The translations under genes and the position numbers were made by a program. The notes beneath the pieces are model-generated. The model saw only the letters and a list, made by a program, of their open reading frames with translations. It had not been told where the DNA came from and made no database searches. Positions 46,837 to 58,800 of a stretch of DNA of 64,000 nt are shown here, piece by piece. Within the stretch, counting starts at the first letter, position 1, and the number at the start of each line of letters is the position of its first letter. Source of the DNA: Alopecurus myosuroides (lineage: Eukaryota > Streptophyta > Magnoliopsida > Poales > Poaceae); assembly GCA_028641055.1 (NCBI GenBank), contig CM054062.1, forward strand, positions 26,966,808-27,030,807, written 5' to 3'.

Positions 46837-47335
46837 GACGACACCACTAACAAGGGATTGCGCCCTCGCAATCCACCTGCTAACCCGGGAGGGGAAAGAA
46901 GTTCGACTATTGATTCTTCGTGCTTCCAGTTGATCTCCTCGACACCACTAACAAGGGTTTCTCGACACCACTAACAAGAGATTCTTGCTCGGAGTGACGA
47001 CGATGTTCTTCCACCAGGAATCTTCCGATGATCGAACCTATTAGGTTAAAAGCTCAGAAAACGTCCACCCACGTAGGATCCTAACACTTTGGAAGGTAGA
47101 CAAGAGGGGAGACTCTAAAACAAATAAGATGGGAGGGGAAATAGAATAGGGATAAGGAGAAAAACAAGAATCCTATTGAGAGGTTTTCCAAAATAGTTTA
47201 GCAGAAATAGTTTTCGACACTCTAGAAACAACGACCGTTAGCGAGGTTTTCCTACAGGCTTTGCGGACCCGTTGCTTCGATAACCATTCGTATCGAAACA
47301 ATATCGGGAATCGGAACCAAGGCTCTGATACCATT
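46837..47335 (-). other. T interior (499 bp, non-coding) with PBS
   Basis: Contains the PBS at 47321-47333 and three copies of CGACACCACTAACAAG (about 46839-46979). No ORF and no clear polypurine run at the 46837 side on the element strand (the purine run GGGAGGGGAAAGAAG at about 46889 is on the plus strand, the wrong one). Confidence 0.85.
47321..47333 (-). promoter_or_regulatory. Primer-binding site of T (initiator tRNA-Met)
   Basis: Element strand TGGTATCAGAGCC, 2 nt after the LTR edge at 47336. Complementary to the 3' end of plant initiator tRNA-Met; extended by TTGGTTCC. Confidence 0.92.
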
Positions 47336-50300
47336 TGTGACGCCCCGAGATCGGGCACTATGCAGATTTCAGCATTCCCGCCAAATCCGCATAATAACCG
47401 ATTCCAGGTTTTCATTTATGATAACATTACAATAGTTCACGAATAATCCACAATTACAACAGCATCAGAAAGATACAAGATGACTCAACGAGCCAGGGAT
47501 TACAGCTGATACAATACAAAGATCCAAATAACAGCGGAAGAAACAAACGTCCGTCTACGGACAAGATCCAAATTGGACTAAGAGTCCTGAAGATAACCGA
47601 AGGCGTCCAATCCCTGCCCAGGCCAAGCCGGAGGGATTCCCAAGCTAACGTCGTCAGACTTCAAACCTGTTGACTGCAATTTGGAATTTGCAGCCACGAA
47701 GAGATTCGTGGGTCAGTACGGTTAAGTACTGGCAAGGGGGATAAAGCCCATACTCACAAGTTACCGGCGTAGCCAATCATCACAAGATACAAATACTTTA
47801 GGATCAACGGGGAGGAAGGGGTTATTGCAAATAAGCGACAGCAGGCTGCACTAACCAACTACCGAAGGAATACTACAACTTCCAACTAACAGAAAGGGGA
47901 TAAGATCGAGGATTGTAACCAACTGAAAGTAAATCCAAACAGACCCATCCTGGACCTCGCCCCTTATCCAAAGAAGCAATCCGAGGATAACTCACACAGT
48001 TGTATTAATGATGGTTCAGGTTGTTGTGTCAATAATCCTATTACTAGTCAAGTTGTTAATCATTGGGTGAGATTGTGAATCATTAGTTTAAGTTGTCCTG
48101 AGTACTTGTTAGCCAGTACTTTCACCAAGTAATCCATAACCGCGGAAAACACGGCTTCTCGAGAAGATTATCCCTGCAGGGTTGCACCATAGTAACCGAC
48201 ACTCATGAATATCCCGCCAGATGGAGTGGCCACTCCACCAAGCGGGGCACTCAACACAATCCAACCCTTCTTCGCATCAAGCCCAAAGCACCTTGGGCGC
48301 ACGGCTAATCGAGCCCAGAAGAAAATGGACCCTCATAGCACTCTAAGAACGTGTCCCCCTATATGCCGACTACGAAAGTTCCACCCGGGATCCAAGGGCT
48401 CGCAAGATCATGCATGCAGCAAATGGAAAACCCGAACTAAATGAGGCGATTTGGACGAGATGCGAATCGGGTCAAACGGAGGGGGAGCCCATACTCCCCA
48501 AGTGCGGGTAGTGCGCTCATCATGGATCAGTAGACAAGACCCTTTTCCTATTAGGGTCGACACTAGCAGGCCTCAAAACCACAAAGGGCCTCCTGCCGGT
48601 GCCTTATCATCAAATTTATTATTAATAGTAACATTAGCATGATTAATTGATTGATTAAACATCGAGCCCCCAGAACATACTAGAGTAATAACAGAAAGTA
48701 ACGGGTAACAGACTCGAGCAAAACAACCCTAAGCAAGATAGTAAGACACAGGCTCAATCAAAGGTTATAGGTATGGAAGTGAGGCAATATCAAGGTTAAG
48801 GGATTCATGTGATGGGTTCGTAACAGAAACAAGTACTACTAAGGCTAGCAGAAAAGAATCAACGGAAAGAATCGGTAACAAGTGATGAAAGGCAGCCATA
48901 TGGCATGCAAGTGAGTATACTTGCCTGAGATCCCGCAAGGTAGCAGAACTTGTCGTTGCTCACATCATCTCAACGTCCTATCCGGGAAGAAGCAACGAAC
49001 CTCGAACAAACACCGGATGCAACAATTACTACTACGGCAAAAGATCCAGCATGATCAAGGTATGGATGCATGACAATTTAATTGATGCATAGAAATAAAC
49101 TAGCTGACAAGTTAAACAAATTTAAATGGACCCATATGCAATTTTGAGTTACATATGAAAAGCCCATGGATTATGGTTGAAACAATTGTTTTCCAACTAA
49201 TCAACAGGTGTAGGTGGGTTAGCATGATGCATGCAAAAGGGAAACAGCAAAATAACAACATTAGAATCAAATTAGAATAGGGTGTAGCAATTTAGAATTT
49301 TATTATTAATTTTAGGGAATTTTGGGTGCCTTAAAGGGAACACACAAGTACTTGTTGTTTTCAACCAGTTAAAGTGTTCAAAACAAATAACAAAGTTTAT
49401 ATTTGAAAAGAACATCAAATTTTAGTTGGATTACATGTTTCACATTTTGAAATTGGACTTAGGATTATTTAATTATGAATTAAACAATATTAAACAATTT
49501 TTTAATTGAATTAAACAAGATTTAAATTGTTTAGGCAATTTTAATTATTCAAAACAGAAAACAAAAATTATATTTGAATAGCTTATTTAAAATGGTATGG
49601 AAAACATATTTTATTTGCATTTACTGGATTAATAATGAAATAGTTATTGATTTTAGCAAATTACAATTGAAACATTTGAATTCCAATTTAAATTGTATTT
49701 TGAAATTTCAAAACAGTGAGCAAATGGCATAGTTGGATAGATGATTAAATTTAGAGCAATAAACATATTTAACTTTTGTTATTTGGAGTTATATGTTGAA
49801 AGTTATTCAAGTTTTAAATTTGGGTTTCGAATCTGCAATTAAAAGGAATTTGTGTGGAGGCAGAAATCGTGCAGAACGTTTTATACCCACTGGGATTCCA
49901 CCCTGTCCACTGCCAGTGGGCCACGGGGGTCACTGTGCCCACGTGGCTAACAGGGAGGCTTACAGGTGGGCCACTGTGCAAGGAAAAACTCCCAAAAAAA
50001 GGTTGGGGTCGCGAGGAATCGAACTGCGGACGCGGTGCGGCGCGCAGTGGAGCGTTACCACTGGGGTGGTGCGGTCGTTTGGTTCAGAGATGGAAGCGCT
50101 GCTTTTGTGGTTCAGTCTCCGTCAGGTAACCTGACGAAACTGAATCCAACCTGCCCACTGTAACTCGTCCGTCGACGGCGGAACAGACCGGCGAGGATCG
50201 CGAGCGGTGGCGACGTGCGCGCGAGCAGAGATGCTGAATGGAAGTGCGTGTGCGTGACGGAACGAGGGCAGAGCGGAGGAAATAGTCGTGGGAGCTCACC

Positions 50301-51810
50301 GGGGGTGGGTCGAGGGTGCAGGGGCAGTGGCGCGCTCGACGGCGACACGGCCGTGGACGGCGATGAGGTGGCGCAGGTGGCTCCCAACATCTCCTCCCTG
50401 GAAACGAAGGTGACGAGGACGGTGCGTCGATCCCGTTCCCGAGAAGAGAGAGGCTCGCCGGCGAGTAGATCGTCGGCGGGGAGCTCCTGCAGATGGCGGC
50501 CATGGCGGACCGTGGGGATTCAGAAGTTGGCGTGACGCAACGGAGATAAAAAGAGATGGCTTGCGCCGGGAAAACGACGGGGACCTCACCGGGATATGGT
50601 TTCCGTAGAGGACCGGGGTCGAGGGGAACGACGGCGAGCAGGAGGTGGAGAGTTACAGTAATGGTCGCGGTGGACGGAGGAGGCAGGCGACGATCCTGGG
50701 TCTCCTCGGGCCCAGCGGATGCCCGGAGAAGGAGAGCGGCGTGGAGGAGGCTCGGTGGCCGTGGCTAGAGTGACCGGAGACGTTCCAGGCTGGGCTGTCG
50801 ACGGCGAGGAGGTGGTTTGCTCCCGTTCCGGTTCAGAGATGACAGCGAACAGGGACAGAGAGAGAGAAGGAACCGGCGGCGAGAGCTCGAGGGGAGGGCT
50901 AGGGTTAGGGATAGGTGGCGCGGCGCCCGAGGGGGTATAAGTAGTGAGTACAGGGGGCGGGATCACCGTTGGACGTCGCAGGTGCCGCCGTGGCTGCCTC
51001 CGATGGCCGGCCGTACATGGAGATGACGACAGAAGAACGAAGCGGTACCTCGTGGAAGGGTTTGGGCTGGGCTGCGCTGTGCGGTAGTTAGGAAAAACAA
51101 TGGGCTGGGGTTTAGCTGCTGCCCACTGCTTTTCCCCTCTTTTTTTTTTTCTTCCTTTGTTTCTTTTATATTTATTTTTTTTTGGCTGAAAACCACAAGG
51201 AAGAAAAAGGAGAATTTTAAAGTTAGTAAAATTGTAGGAAAAATTAGGTTAAGTTAATTTGATTAAAAGAAAGCACTGCCAAGTTTTGTTTTACAGAAGG
51301 TTGAAAATAAATGGTTGTTTGATATTTAAACCAATTTTTGAATGATTTTGGTATTAGGAAAACAAAGTAATGTTTAATAGGGTTACCCCTAGGGTTAGAG
51401 TGTTTTAAAGAATACCAAGTTGTGTTGGACATCATGGATTCAAAAGTTTGATGATTTGATAATTGTTTTGAGTTTGGAAAAAGACTTGGAAATAATTGAT
51501 TAATTTGGTTAATTGATTTTAAGCAACAACTTAAAAGGTGAATTATAATGAGTTGCTTTGAAACAAAAGAGGGTTTTAGTTTGCACTTCTTTATTTGAAA
51601 GGTTGTAACAGACAAGTGATTAGAACAGAATTAACCAGTGGAAAAACAATTTAGGGGTTTCAACTGCAAGTTTGAAATTGGAAGTTTTTTTTTGAGCAAG
51701 CTTAAAAGTTTAAATTGTTTTGAAATTTTCAGTTGTGATGCAAACATGGTGCAATGCAATGTGGTGCATATGATGCAAGCAATCAAACAGGTAACACCCC
51801 AGGTGTTACA
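47336..51810 (-). repeat. T LTR 2 (5' LTR), 4,475 bp
   Basis: Second copy of LTR 1 at an offset of 4,977 bp. Differences seen by eye include GGTTTTCATT for GGTTGTCATT, AAGTTGTCC for AACTTGTCC, GAACTGCGG for GAACCGCGG, ATAGTCGTGG for ATAGCCGTGG, CTCCTCCC for CTCCTTCC, ACCGGCGGC for ACCGACGGC, and a shorter T-run near 51140. Confidence 0.93.
50008..50077 (-). other. tRNA-like sequence in T LTR 2, B box mutated
   Basis: Same as 45031-45100, but the B box reads AGTTCGATTCC (first G changed to A). Confidence 0.45.
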
Positions 51811-51815
51811 GGCAC
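51811..51815 (+). repeat. 5-bp TSD (GGCAC) of T, right copy
   Basis: GGCAC directly after GTGTTACA, then ACACCCACAAC as in LTR-C. Confidence 0.92.
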
Positions 51816-52100
51816 ACACCCACAACTTAATTGGGGGCTCCCAACACTCACAAATCACCAAGAGTAGCAAGAAGCCTAGGTTCTCCACATGAGGAAACCC
51901 TAGGCCAAGATTCCTCAAGAAAAAGAGAGGGGAAATGAAATCCGGTTGGTGAAGACGTAGATCGGGGCCTTCTCCTTCAATCCACCAAAGATCTAGGCTT
52001 TTGGGTGGATGGATTGGGAGATCTAGCAAGGTGGTTGAGCTTCAACAATGGAGTCTTTAAGTCTGGTCGAGCTAACTTGAGGTTGGTGGAGGGGAGGGGG

Positions 52101-52108
52101 TATTTATA
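52101..52108 (-). promoter_or_regulatory. LTR TATA box of Copia B, 3' LTR
   Basis: TATAAATA on the element strand within GGGGGTATTTATACCCCC (an 8-bp inverted repeat around a TT centre). Confidence 0.75.
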
Positions 52109-52153
52109 CCCCCCATAAATGCAAAGATCCGTTGGAGCTTTTCTGGCGAAAAT

Positions 52154-52581
52154 CACACCGGAGACTCCGGTGTAAAGACCGGAGACTCCGGTCTGGGCCA
52201 GAGACTCCGGACAGTTTCCGGTGTCCAATTTCTTCAGCGGATATTCACTCCGGAGACTCCGGTCTGGTAGACCGGAGACTCCGGTCTTGGTGCTTCGAAA
52301 AGGCGCAGAGGGTGTCTATGGTCTTGCGAGCGAAGGGGAAATGTACTCACACCGGAGACTCCGGTAAGTATCCGGTAAGTCTCCGGTGTGGGTACAGTGC
52401 GCGACACCATCCAGTCCTTAGCGAAAATCTTGGAAGAAGATCCCACACCGGAGACTCTGGACAGTCTCCGGTCACTCTCCGGTGTGGGTACAGTGCGCGA
52501 CACCAAAAAATTCCTTAGCGAAATCCCTGGAGCAAATATGCACACCGGAGACTCCGGTCTGGTAGACCGGAGACTCCGGCC
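52154..52581 (-). repeat. Palindrome cluster in the U3 of LTR-B
   Basis: About seven intact CCGGAGACTCCGG copies plus degenerate ones (AGAGACTCCGG, GAGACTCTGG), just upstream of the TATA box on the element strand. Confidence 0.85.
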
Positions 52582-52753
52582 TGGAGAAAATTCCAGAGAG
52601 CAGAGATTTTGGACAACAGCTCCTTTTTGTACCTCATCACCACAAATGATAATATGTTGAAGTAAACCCCTGAAATACATCAAACACCTATTAGATTACA
52701 TGTGTTGTTAACAAACACCAAAACAAGATGATTTAAGCGCGTTTGCACTTTCA

Positions 52754-53197
52754 ATCTCCCCCTTTTTGGTGTTTGATGACAACACACATAAAATGGCAAT
52801 TAAAACATAGCTAGGCTAAGTTTGTAAAAGATAGAGCACTCACAAGTGAGCTCCCCCTATTTTTCACAAACAAAGCCCCACTTGAACAAACATTAGTGAA
52901 CAATTACAAGTAGTAGAGACAAGGGTATGATAAATATAAGATAGCTTCACCACAAGGTCTCTCACAAATAACAACCATAGTTCACTAAACACTTAAAATC
53001 GAAATCAACTAGGATAGTGGGAACACAAGCCATAAGAGGCAAATCAAGTTCAACGACTTGTGTTCCGAAGCAAATAAAGCAAAAAAAAGAAAGGAGAAGC
53101 CAAAAAAAAGAAAGGAGAAGCCAAGCCAAAGCTACTTCTCCCCCTTTGGCATCGAGACACCAAAAAGGGGCGAAGAGAACACCGTGGTCCAACAAGC
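52754..53197 (-). promoter_or_regulatory. PPT and untranslated tail of Copia B
   Basis: Plus ATCTCCCCCTTTTTGG at 52754-52769 is the polypurine tract on the element strand (CCAAAAAGGGGGAGAT). The remaining ~430 nt up to the third-ORF stop are non-coding. Confidence 0.85.
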
Positions 53198-55185
53198 TCA
53201 GTCCTCATCCTCGTAGTCCTCATCATCATCCTCCCCTGGTTCTGTGTCACCATCATCATCATCAGCTCCACTCCCAGCATCATCATCATCATCACCGGAG
53301 GCAAAGTCACCAAGGTCCTCATCCTCTGGATCATCCTCAGGCTGATCATCAACGAAGTCCTCCTCAATCTCCGGGGTCCTGGCACGGTGAGTCGAGGTAG
53401 AAGGAGCCGAGGTGACATCCTCAAAGTCACCCCAAGGAAACTGATCAATGTTCCACCCCTCATAGGACATAGTCACAGAAGCAGTGGGAGGGGTGGGTGG
53501 AGTGGTGGGAGGAGTGCCCATAGGAGGGGTAGCACCAAGGCCCGCATGGTCATGCAGCTTGGTGATCATCTTCTTTAGCTCGCGTCTCTCCTTATAAGCC
53601 ACATGGTTCTCCTTGTGCACAGCCACAGTCATGCAAAGAACGTTACGCTGGAACCACGTGAGCTTCTTCATCTCATCCTGAGTCTCCTCCCTGCTAGAGC
53701 GGCGAGAGGGAGGATCGGCATTCTTCCTCCTAGAGCCAGAAGGTGCCTCAACATCCCCCATGGGAGTGTCATCATCATCACGAGAGCGTCCGGACAGAAT
53801 CTGGAGGGAGCCAACAGGGTGAACAGTATCGTGGGCTAAGCCAGGCAGCTGGTCAAGAATGAGCCTCATCACATATGGAGCATAGACAGGCACCTTCTTG
53901 ATCTCAATCATAGCACAGTAAATCTCCTCCTTAATAAAGTGCATCACGTCAATCTCAAACCCCTCTCCATCAGGGCCGGCAAGGTGACACTGGAAAGCCT
54001 GATACAGGAGGTTCACTAGGCCACCACGAATAGCATCAACATTCCCCACCTTGGGAGCAATGTTGCAGCGAAAGAGACGAAGGCAAATGTTGTAGACCCT
54101 CTTCAGATTCTTGGCAGTGCCGCAGCTGGAGAGCTTGTCATACATAGGAGCCATGCGCTTTTTATCATAAGCAACTCCATGAATGTGCATACGCTCACCA
54201 TTCCCTTCTCCCCAAGGGTAACCAAGAAGCTCAGCAAATCGTTCCATGGACGACTCGCACTCCACTGTCCCAGACATCCACTTCATAGTGACCTTCTCAT
54301 CTTCAGCAAGAGTGACAGTGGCAAAGAACTGCTGGATAATAGGAGGGTTGTAGTTCTGCTGAATGCCCACAAGCTGCTCGAGACCCAGCTTCCTAGTGAT
54401 CCAGACTGCCTCCTCAAAGTACTCAGATCGTCCAAGTGCCTCTAAGTCAAGGACTTTCTGTGGACACACGGGCTGCCTGAACTGAGAATAGATCTCCTCC
54501 ATGATCAACTCGGACTCCCTCCTCCAATAGTGGGCTGTATGAGCAGTGCGGGGCATCTCGAAGAAAGGACGACCCCTCATAAGCCTGTACTCCTTCTTGC
54601 TCAAGGAAGCCACTGAGGATAAAGAATCATATCTTGCCTTCTTTGCAATTTCAGCATTCATTCTGCTTTCGTGCTTGTTTTTCTGACGCCTCTCACTCTC
54701 AAAGGCACCCCTCTGACCATAACGACCGGTGGCTTCATCAACAACCATATAGTTGCGGGAGTGAGGGCGAGACTTTCGCTTGACCACGGCCTTCAGCTTT
54801 TTTCCTGACATCCAACACAAACAGAACAACAACAGAGAAAACAAGGAAAATGAGCATACATGTCCAACGAGGTGCAGAAACACTACAGATGCACCAGCAG
54901 ACGCATCTGAAAGAACCACACCGGAGTCTCCGGTCTGAGACACCGGAGTCTCCGGTCTGAGACACCGGAGTCTCCGGTCTGATAAACAGCAAGGTGCAGG
55001 GTTCTTAACAGAGGATTCTACTGATGAATCTAAGCAAGTTCTGCACACAAAAACTAGCCATAGGAAGTTCTACCAACAGAAAGTGCATCATCCCCAAAAA
55101 GGTCACCTAGGTTTTCAGATCTAGATGAAAAAACAGAGAACACACGAGGGGGAGAGGATGTACCCTTGCTTCCTTGGCCTGTCAT
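53198..55185 (-). CDS. Third ORF of Copia B (spliced; env-position protein of unknown function)
   Basis: Exon 1 55185-55164 (ATG ... MTGQGSKG), GT at 55163-55162; intron of 359 nt; AG at 55806-like position 54806-54805; exon 2 54804-53198, joined in phase as G-KKLKAVVKRKSR. Predicted length 542 aa. Order: basic N-terminus; conserved block with VVDEATGRYGQ, WRRESELIMEEIYSQFRQP, CPQKVLDLEALG, and CLRLFRCNIAPKVGNVDAIR (about 40-340), resembling the region annotated in databases as putative plant transposon protein; Pro/Thr-rich PPMGTPPTTPPTPPT; then a long Asp/Glu tail ending EDED. No signal peptide in the spliced form. The same exon 1 and splice sites occur in A. Upstream lie the TATA-like box and palindromes. 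Open ATG-less frame runs up to 55048 if unspliced. Function unknown. Confidence 0.8.
54805..55163 (-). other. Intron of the third ORF of Copia B
   Basis: GT at 55163-55162 and AG at 54806-54805 conserved in A (41213-41212, 40836-40835). T-rich 3' end; contains three CCGGAG-N-CTCCGG palindromes (54917-54977). A has three intact and one damaged at 40953-41035. Confidence 0.7.
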
Positions 55186-55335
55186 TGTCCCTCCACGGAT
55201 GGGAGAGGCAAGGGGAAGGTTGGGGGCGGAGGAAATCGCCCCGGGACGGCTCCTGGTGAAGGCGGCGGCGCAGCAGTGTGTTGGGGGGGCGTGGGGGAAG
55301 TGGGGAATGAAACCCTAACTTCCCTCAGCCCCCAG

Positions 55336-55343
55336 ATTAAATA
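55336..55343 (-). promoter_or_regulatory. Internal TATA-like box upstream of the third ORF, Copia B
   Basis: Element-strand TATTTAAT, about 150 nt upstream of the ATG, aligned with TATAAAAA in A and preceded by four palindromes as in the LTR U3. Confidence 0.55.
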
Positions 55344-55352
55344 GCACCCGCA

Positions 55353-55436
55353 GCACACCGGAGTCTCCGGTGTTAACACCGGAGTCTCCGGCCTGACCGG
55401 AGTCTCCGGTATGGTACACCGGAGTCTCCGGTCTTT
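55353..55436 (-). repeat. Palindrome cluster upstream of the internal promoter, Copia B
   Basis: Four CCGGAGTCTCCGG copies on the plus strand in 84 bp; the LTRs show CCGGAGACTCCGG on the plus strand, so the central base is inverted between the two places. Confidence 0.9.
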
Positions 55437-55889
55437 CACCAGAAAAACGACCCAAAAGAACATGTAATGCTCGAAAACACCAAATATGAGTTTTTGGCAC
55501 GAAACTCAGAAGCAACACAAGGAGGGAAAAATGTACTCAAAAATCAATGAGAAGGAAATGAAGAACATCAAATGGTGAGTACATCCCTTAACAAAAAAAT
55601 GCCAAAAGCTCGCAAATAAGAACCAATGCTTGACGGAAGAGGTTGGTGGCCTAGGCCACCATGTAAGAGTTTATGGTATGCAACCGCGAAGATATATCTT
55701 GGGGGCATTGCCATTACTCAACATTGAAGCTCACAATTCAACATTAGAAAAAGAGAGTTTACAATGAATTTTTGCTTTGGGCATAATGGGGGGAGGGAGA
55801 ACCCAATGTGTTAGGATAGCACTCCCCCTATGTCCATGCCTACATCTAGACTCAAAAGCGTTTCATCTATAGGGGTGTGTGCAAGATAG

Positions 55890-58800
55890 TCAAGTCAAGC
55901 TCCTTGAATCAATCACATTTAGCTCATTCCTCAAGAACAAGAATCTTGCATCATCAAGTGGCTTCGTGAATATATCCGCAAGATTGTCCTTGGTGGGCAC
56001 ATAACTTAGTGCAATGTCTCCTCTTGCCACGTGATCACGGATGAAGTGGTGGCGAATTTCAATGTGCTTCGTCCTTGTGTGTTGCACCGGGTTGTAAGCA
56101 ATCTTGATGGCACTTTCATTGTCACATAAAAGAGGCACTTTGTCCAAATGGACACCATATTCCTTAAGAGTTTGCCTCATCCATAAAAATTGGGTGCATG
56201 CACTAGCGGCGGCAACATACTCGGCTTCGGCGGTGGAGAGTGAAATGCAATTTTGTTTCTTCGAGGACCAACTTACAAGGGACCTACCAAGGAATTGGCA
56301 AGCCCCGGAAGTTGACTTCCTATCATCTTGATCACCCGCCCAATCGGAATCCGTATAACCATTGAGAGAGAATTGTGCCCCCTTTGGGTACCACAAACCG
56401 AATCTTGGGGTATGAACCAAATAACGAAAGATCCTATGAACCGCCACTAAGTGGCAATCCTTAGGAGCCGCTTGATACCTTGCACACACACCTACACTCA
56501 AAACGATATCGGGTCTAGATACACAAAGATAGAGCAAAGAACCAATCATAGAACGATAAAGTTTTTGATCCACATCCTTACTCCCTTTAGGATTGCGTGA
56601 TAGATGACACTTGACTTGCATAGGAGTGGTTTTGATCTTTGTCTCTTGGAAGTTAAATCTCTTGAGCATGTCTTGAGTATACTTGGCTTGAGAAATGAAA
56701 GTACCACGGGCCAATTGCTTGATCTCAAAGCCAAGGAAGAATTTAAGCTCACCCATCATAGACATCTCGAACCTGTCAGTCATAAGCTTAGAGAACTCAT
56801 TATTGAAAGCTTGGTTAGTTGAGCCAAAGATAATATCGTCCACATAGAGTTGGCATATAAAAATCTCTCCTTTTACTCTCTTGGTGAAGAGAGTGGGGTC
56901 AATCTTCCCAACTTCGAAACCACGATCATCTAACAACTCCCTAAGGTGCTCATACCAAGCACGAGGTGCTTGTTTGAGACCATAGAGAGCCTTGTCAAGT
57001 TTGTAAACGTGGTTAGGAAAGTTGAGATTCTCAAACCCCGGAGGTTGCTTGACATATACCTCCTCTTTTAGAGGACCATTCAAGAAAGCACTTTTCACAT
57101 CCATTTGTTGTAATTTGAAATTATGTGAGGATGCATAAGCAAGGAGGATACGGATGGACTCAAGGCGAGCCACGGGCGCGTAGGTTTCATCAAAGTCAAT
57201 GCCTTCAACTTGGGTGTAACCTTGAGCGACCAATCTTGCCTTGTTCCTAATGACAATGCCATTCTCATCTTGCTTGTTCTTGAATATCCACTTGGTGCCA
57301 ATAACATTGTGGCAATCCTTGGGTTTCTCAACCAATCTCCAAACCTTGTTGCGCTCAAAGTTATTGAGCTCATCATGCATAGCTTCAACCCAATCGGAGT
57401 CCTCAAGAGCTTCAAACACTTTATTAGGCTCCACCATAGAGATATGAGCTTGATGCTCACAAAAATGAGCCAATTGCCTTCTAGTGGATCTTCTAGTTTG
57501 AACATCCTCCAAGACCTTGTCATCTTGGGCATCAATTAGCTTCAAAGCTCTTCTTATCCTATTGATGCGACGGGCTTCGATCTCCTCATTATTGCGAGGA
57601 GGAGATACTTGATCATCTTGATCATTTGGGTCCCCATCTTGACCATCATGGCCTTGATCATCAACATTGTCAACAACAATATCTTCAACACTAGCTTCAT
57701 TTTGAGAAGAGGATGACGAGGAAGAATGATCTTGGACTTGATCTTGACTCGCATTAGTGAGAGGAGTGGGTACGACTTGCGGAGTCACTTGATCAATGAG
57801 AGGAGGGTCTTGAATATGTTCTCGGTTAGGTGTAGTGGTTGGCTCCTTGGCTTGATCTTCAAATGTAGAGGAGGGCTCCACTTGGGTAGAGCATAGTCCT
57901 TCTCGAGTCGCCATAAGGTGTCCCTCGATGGGGCGGAAGAATCCCACACCCATCCTTCCTATGGCTTCTTGAGGCATTTCAACATCTACATTTGAAACAT
58001 GAAATTGCGCCACTTGGGAGCCGTCATTTTCCTCGAAAACCACACTACAAGATTCTATGACAATCCGTGAGGCTTTGTCATAGACTCTATAAGTGTGGGA
58101 TTCGGCACCGTAACCAACAAAAATACCCTCAATAGTTTTGGATTGAAATTTCGACAACCTAATACCCTTGATCAAATAAAAGCACTTACAACCGAATACC
58201 CGGAAGTAGGATACGTTGGGCTTGTTGCCGGTGAGGATCTCATATGGGGTCTTGCACAAGCCTTTGCGGATGTAGAGGCGGTTGGAGGAGTGGCATGCGG
58301 TGGATATGGCCTCGGCCCATAAATATTGGGGAGAAGAGTACTCCGCCAACATGGTCCTTGCCATATCCAAGAGAGTGCGATTCTTCCTTTCGGCAACGCC
58401 ATTTTGTTGAGGAGTGTAAGTGGCGGAGTATTGGTGGCGAATGCCTTCTTCACTAAGAAATTCATTCAATGTATAGTTCTTGAACTCCGAACCATTATCA
58501 CTCATAATAGCCATGATTTGCACATTGTGTTGACGTTGCACTTCGTTGGAGAAGTCGATGATGGTTTGTTGGGTCTCACTCTTGCACTTGAAGAAATAAA
58601 CCCAAGTGTATCTTGAGTAATCATCGACAATCACCAAGCAATACTTCTTGCCGCCAAGACTTGCTTCGGGCACGGCACCAAAGAGATCAACATGGAGAAG
58701 CTCCAAGATCCTCTTTGATGAAATAATAGTCTTGGCCTTGTGCACAATGTCATGCATCTTCCCTTCAACACACGACCTACAAACACGATCCTTTGCAAAG

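Larger units (their letters stand above)
42359..51810 (-). mobile_element. T: long-LTR, tiny-interior retrotransposon (minus strand)
   Basis: Two almost identical 4.48-kb LTRs flank 499 bp. Termini on the element strand are TGTAACACC and GGGGCGTCACA, with a 5-bp TSD. The iMet-type PBS next to the 47336 LTR edge sets the orientation. There is no gag or pol. LTRs differ by about seven substitutions and a 3-bp length change in a T-run, so T is recent. Very long LTRs are known in barley-type LARDs (Sukkula-like), which have an interior of several kb; here the interior is far smaller. Mobilisation must be in trans. Confidence 0.92.
41907..52753 (-). repeat. 3' LTR of Copia B, interrupted by element T
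   Basis: Segments 41907-42358 and 51816-52753 (452 + 938 = 1,390 bp). The first segment is identical to LTR-C by eye; the second differs at about five sites. TATA box at 52101-52108. T entered through the TSD GGCAC. Confidence 0.92.
55186..55889 (-). other. Spacer and internal promoter region of Copia B
   Basis: From the pol stop (55890) on the element strand: about 450 nt non-coding, four palindromes (55353-55436), TATTTAAT (55336-55343), leader with CTGGGGGCTGAGGG, then the third-ORF ATG at 55185. Confidence 0.75.

Noticed and set aside
42359..51810. Apparent 4.98-kb tandem segmental duplication
   Set aside because: The two copies have TG...CA-type ends, a 5-bp TSD, and a tRNA-Met PBS between them, so they are the LTRs of one retrotransposon.
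54805..55048. N-terminal extension of the third ORF of B up to 55048
   Set aside because: Starts with GTG, not conserved in A, and lies between conserved splice sites; more likely intron.
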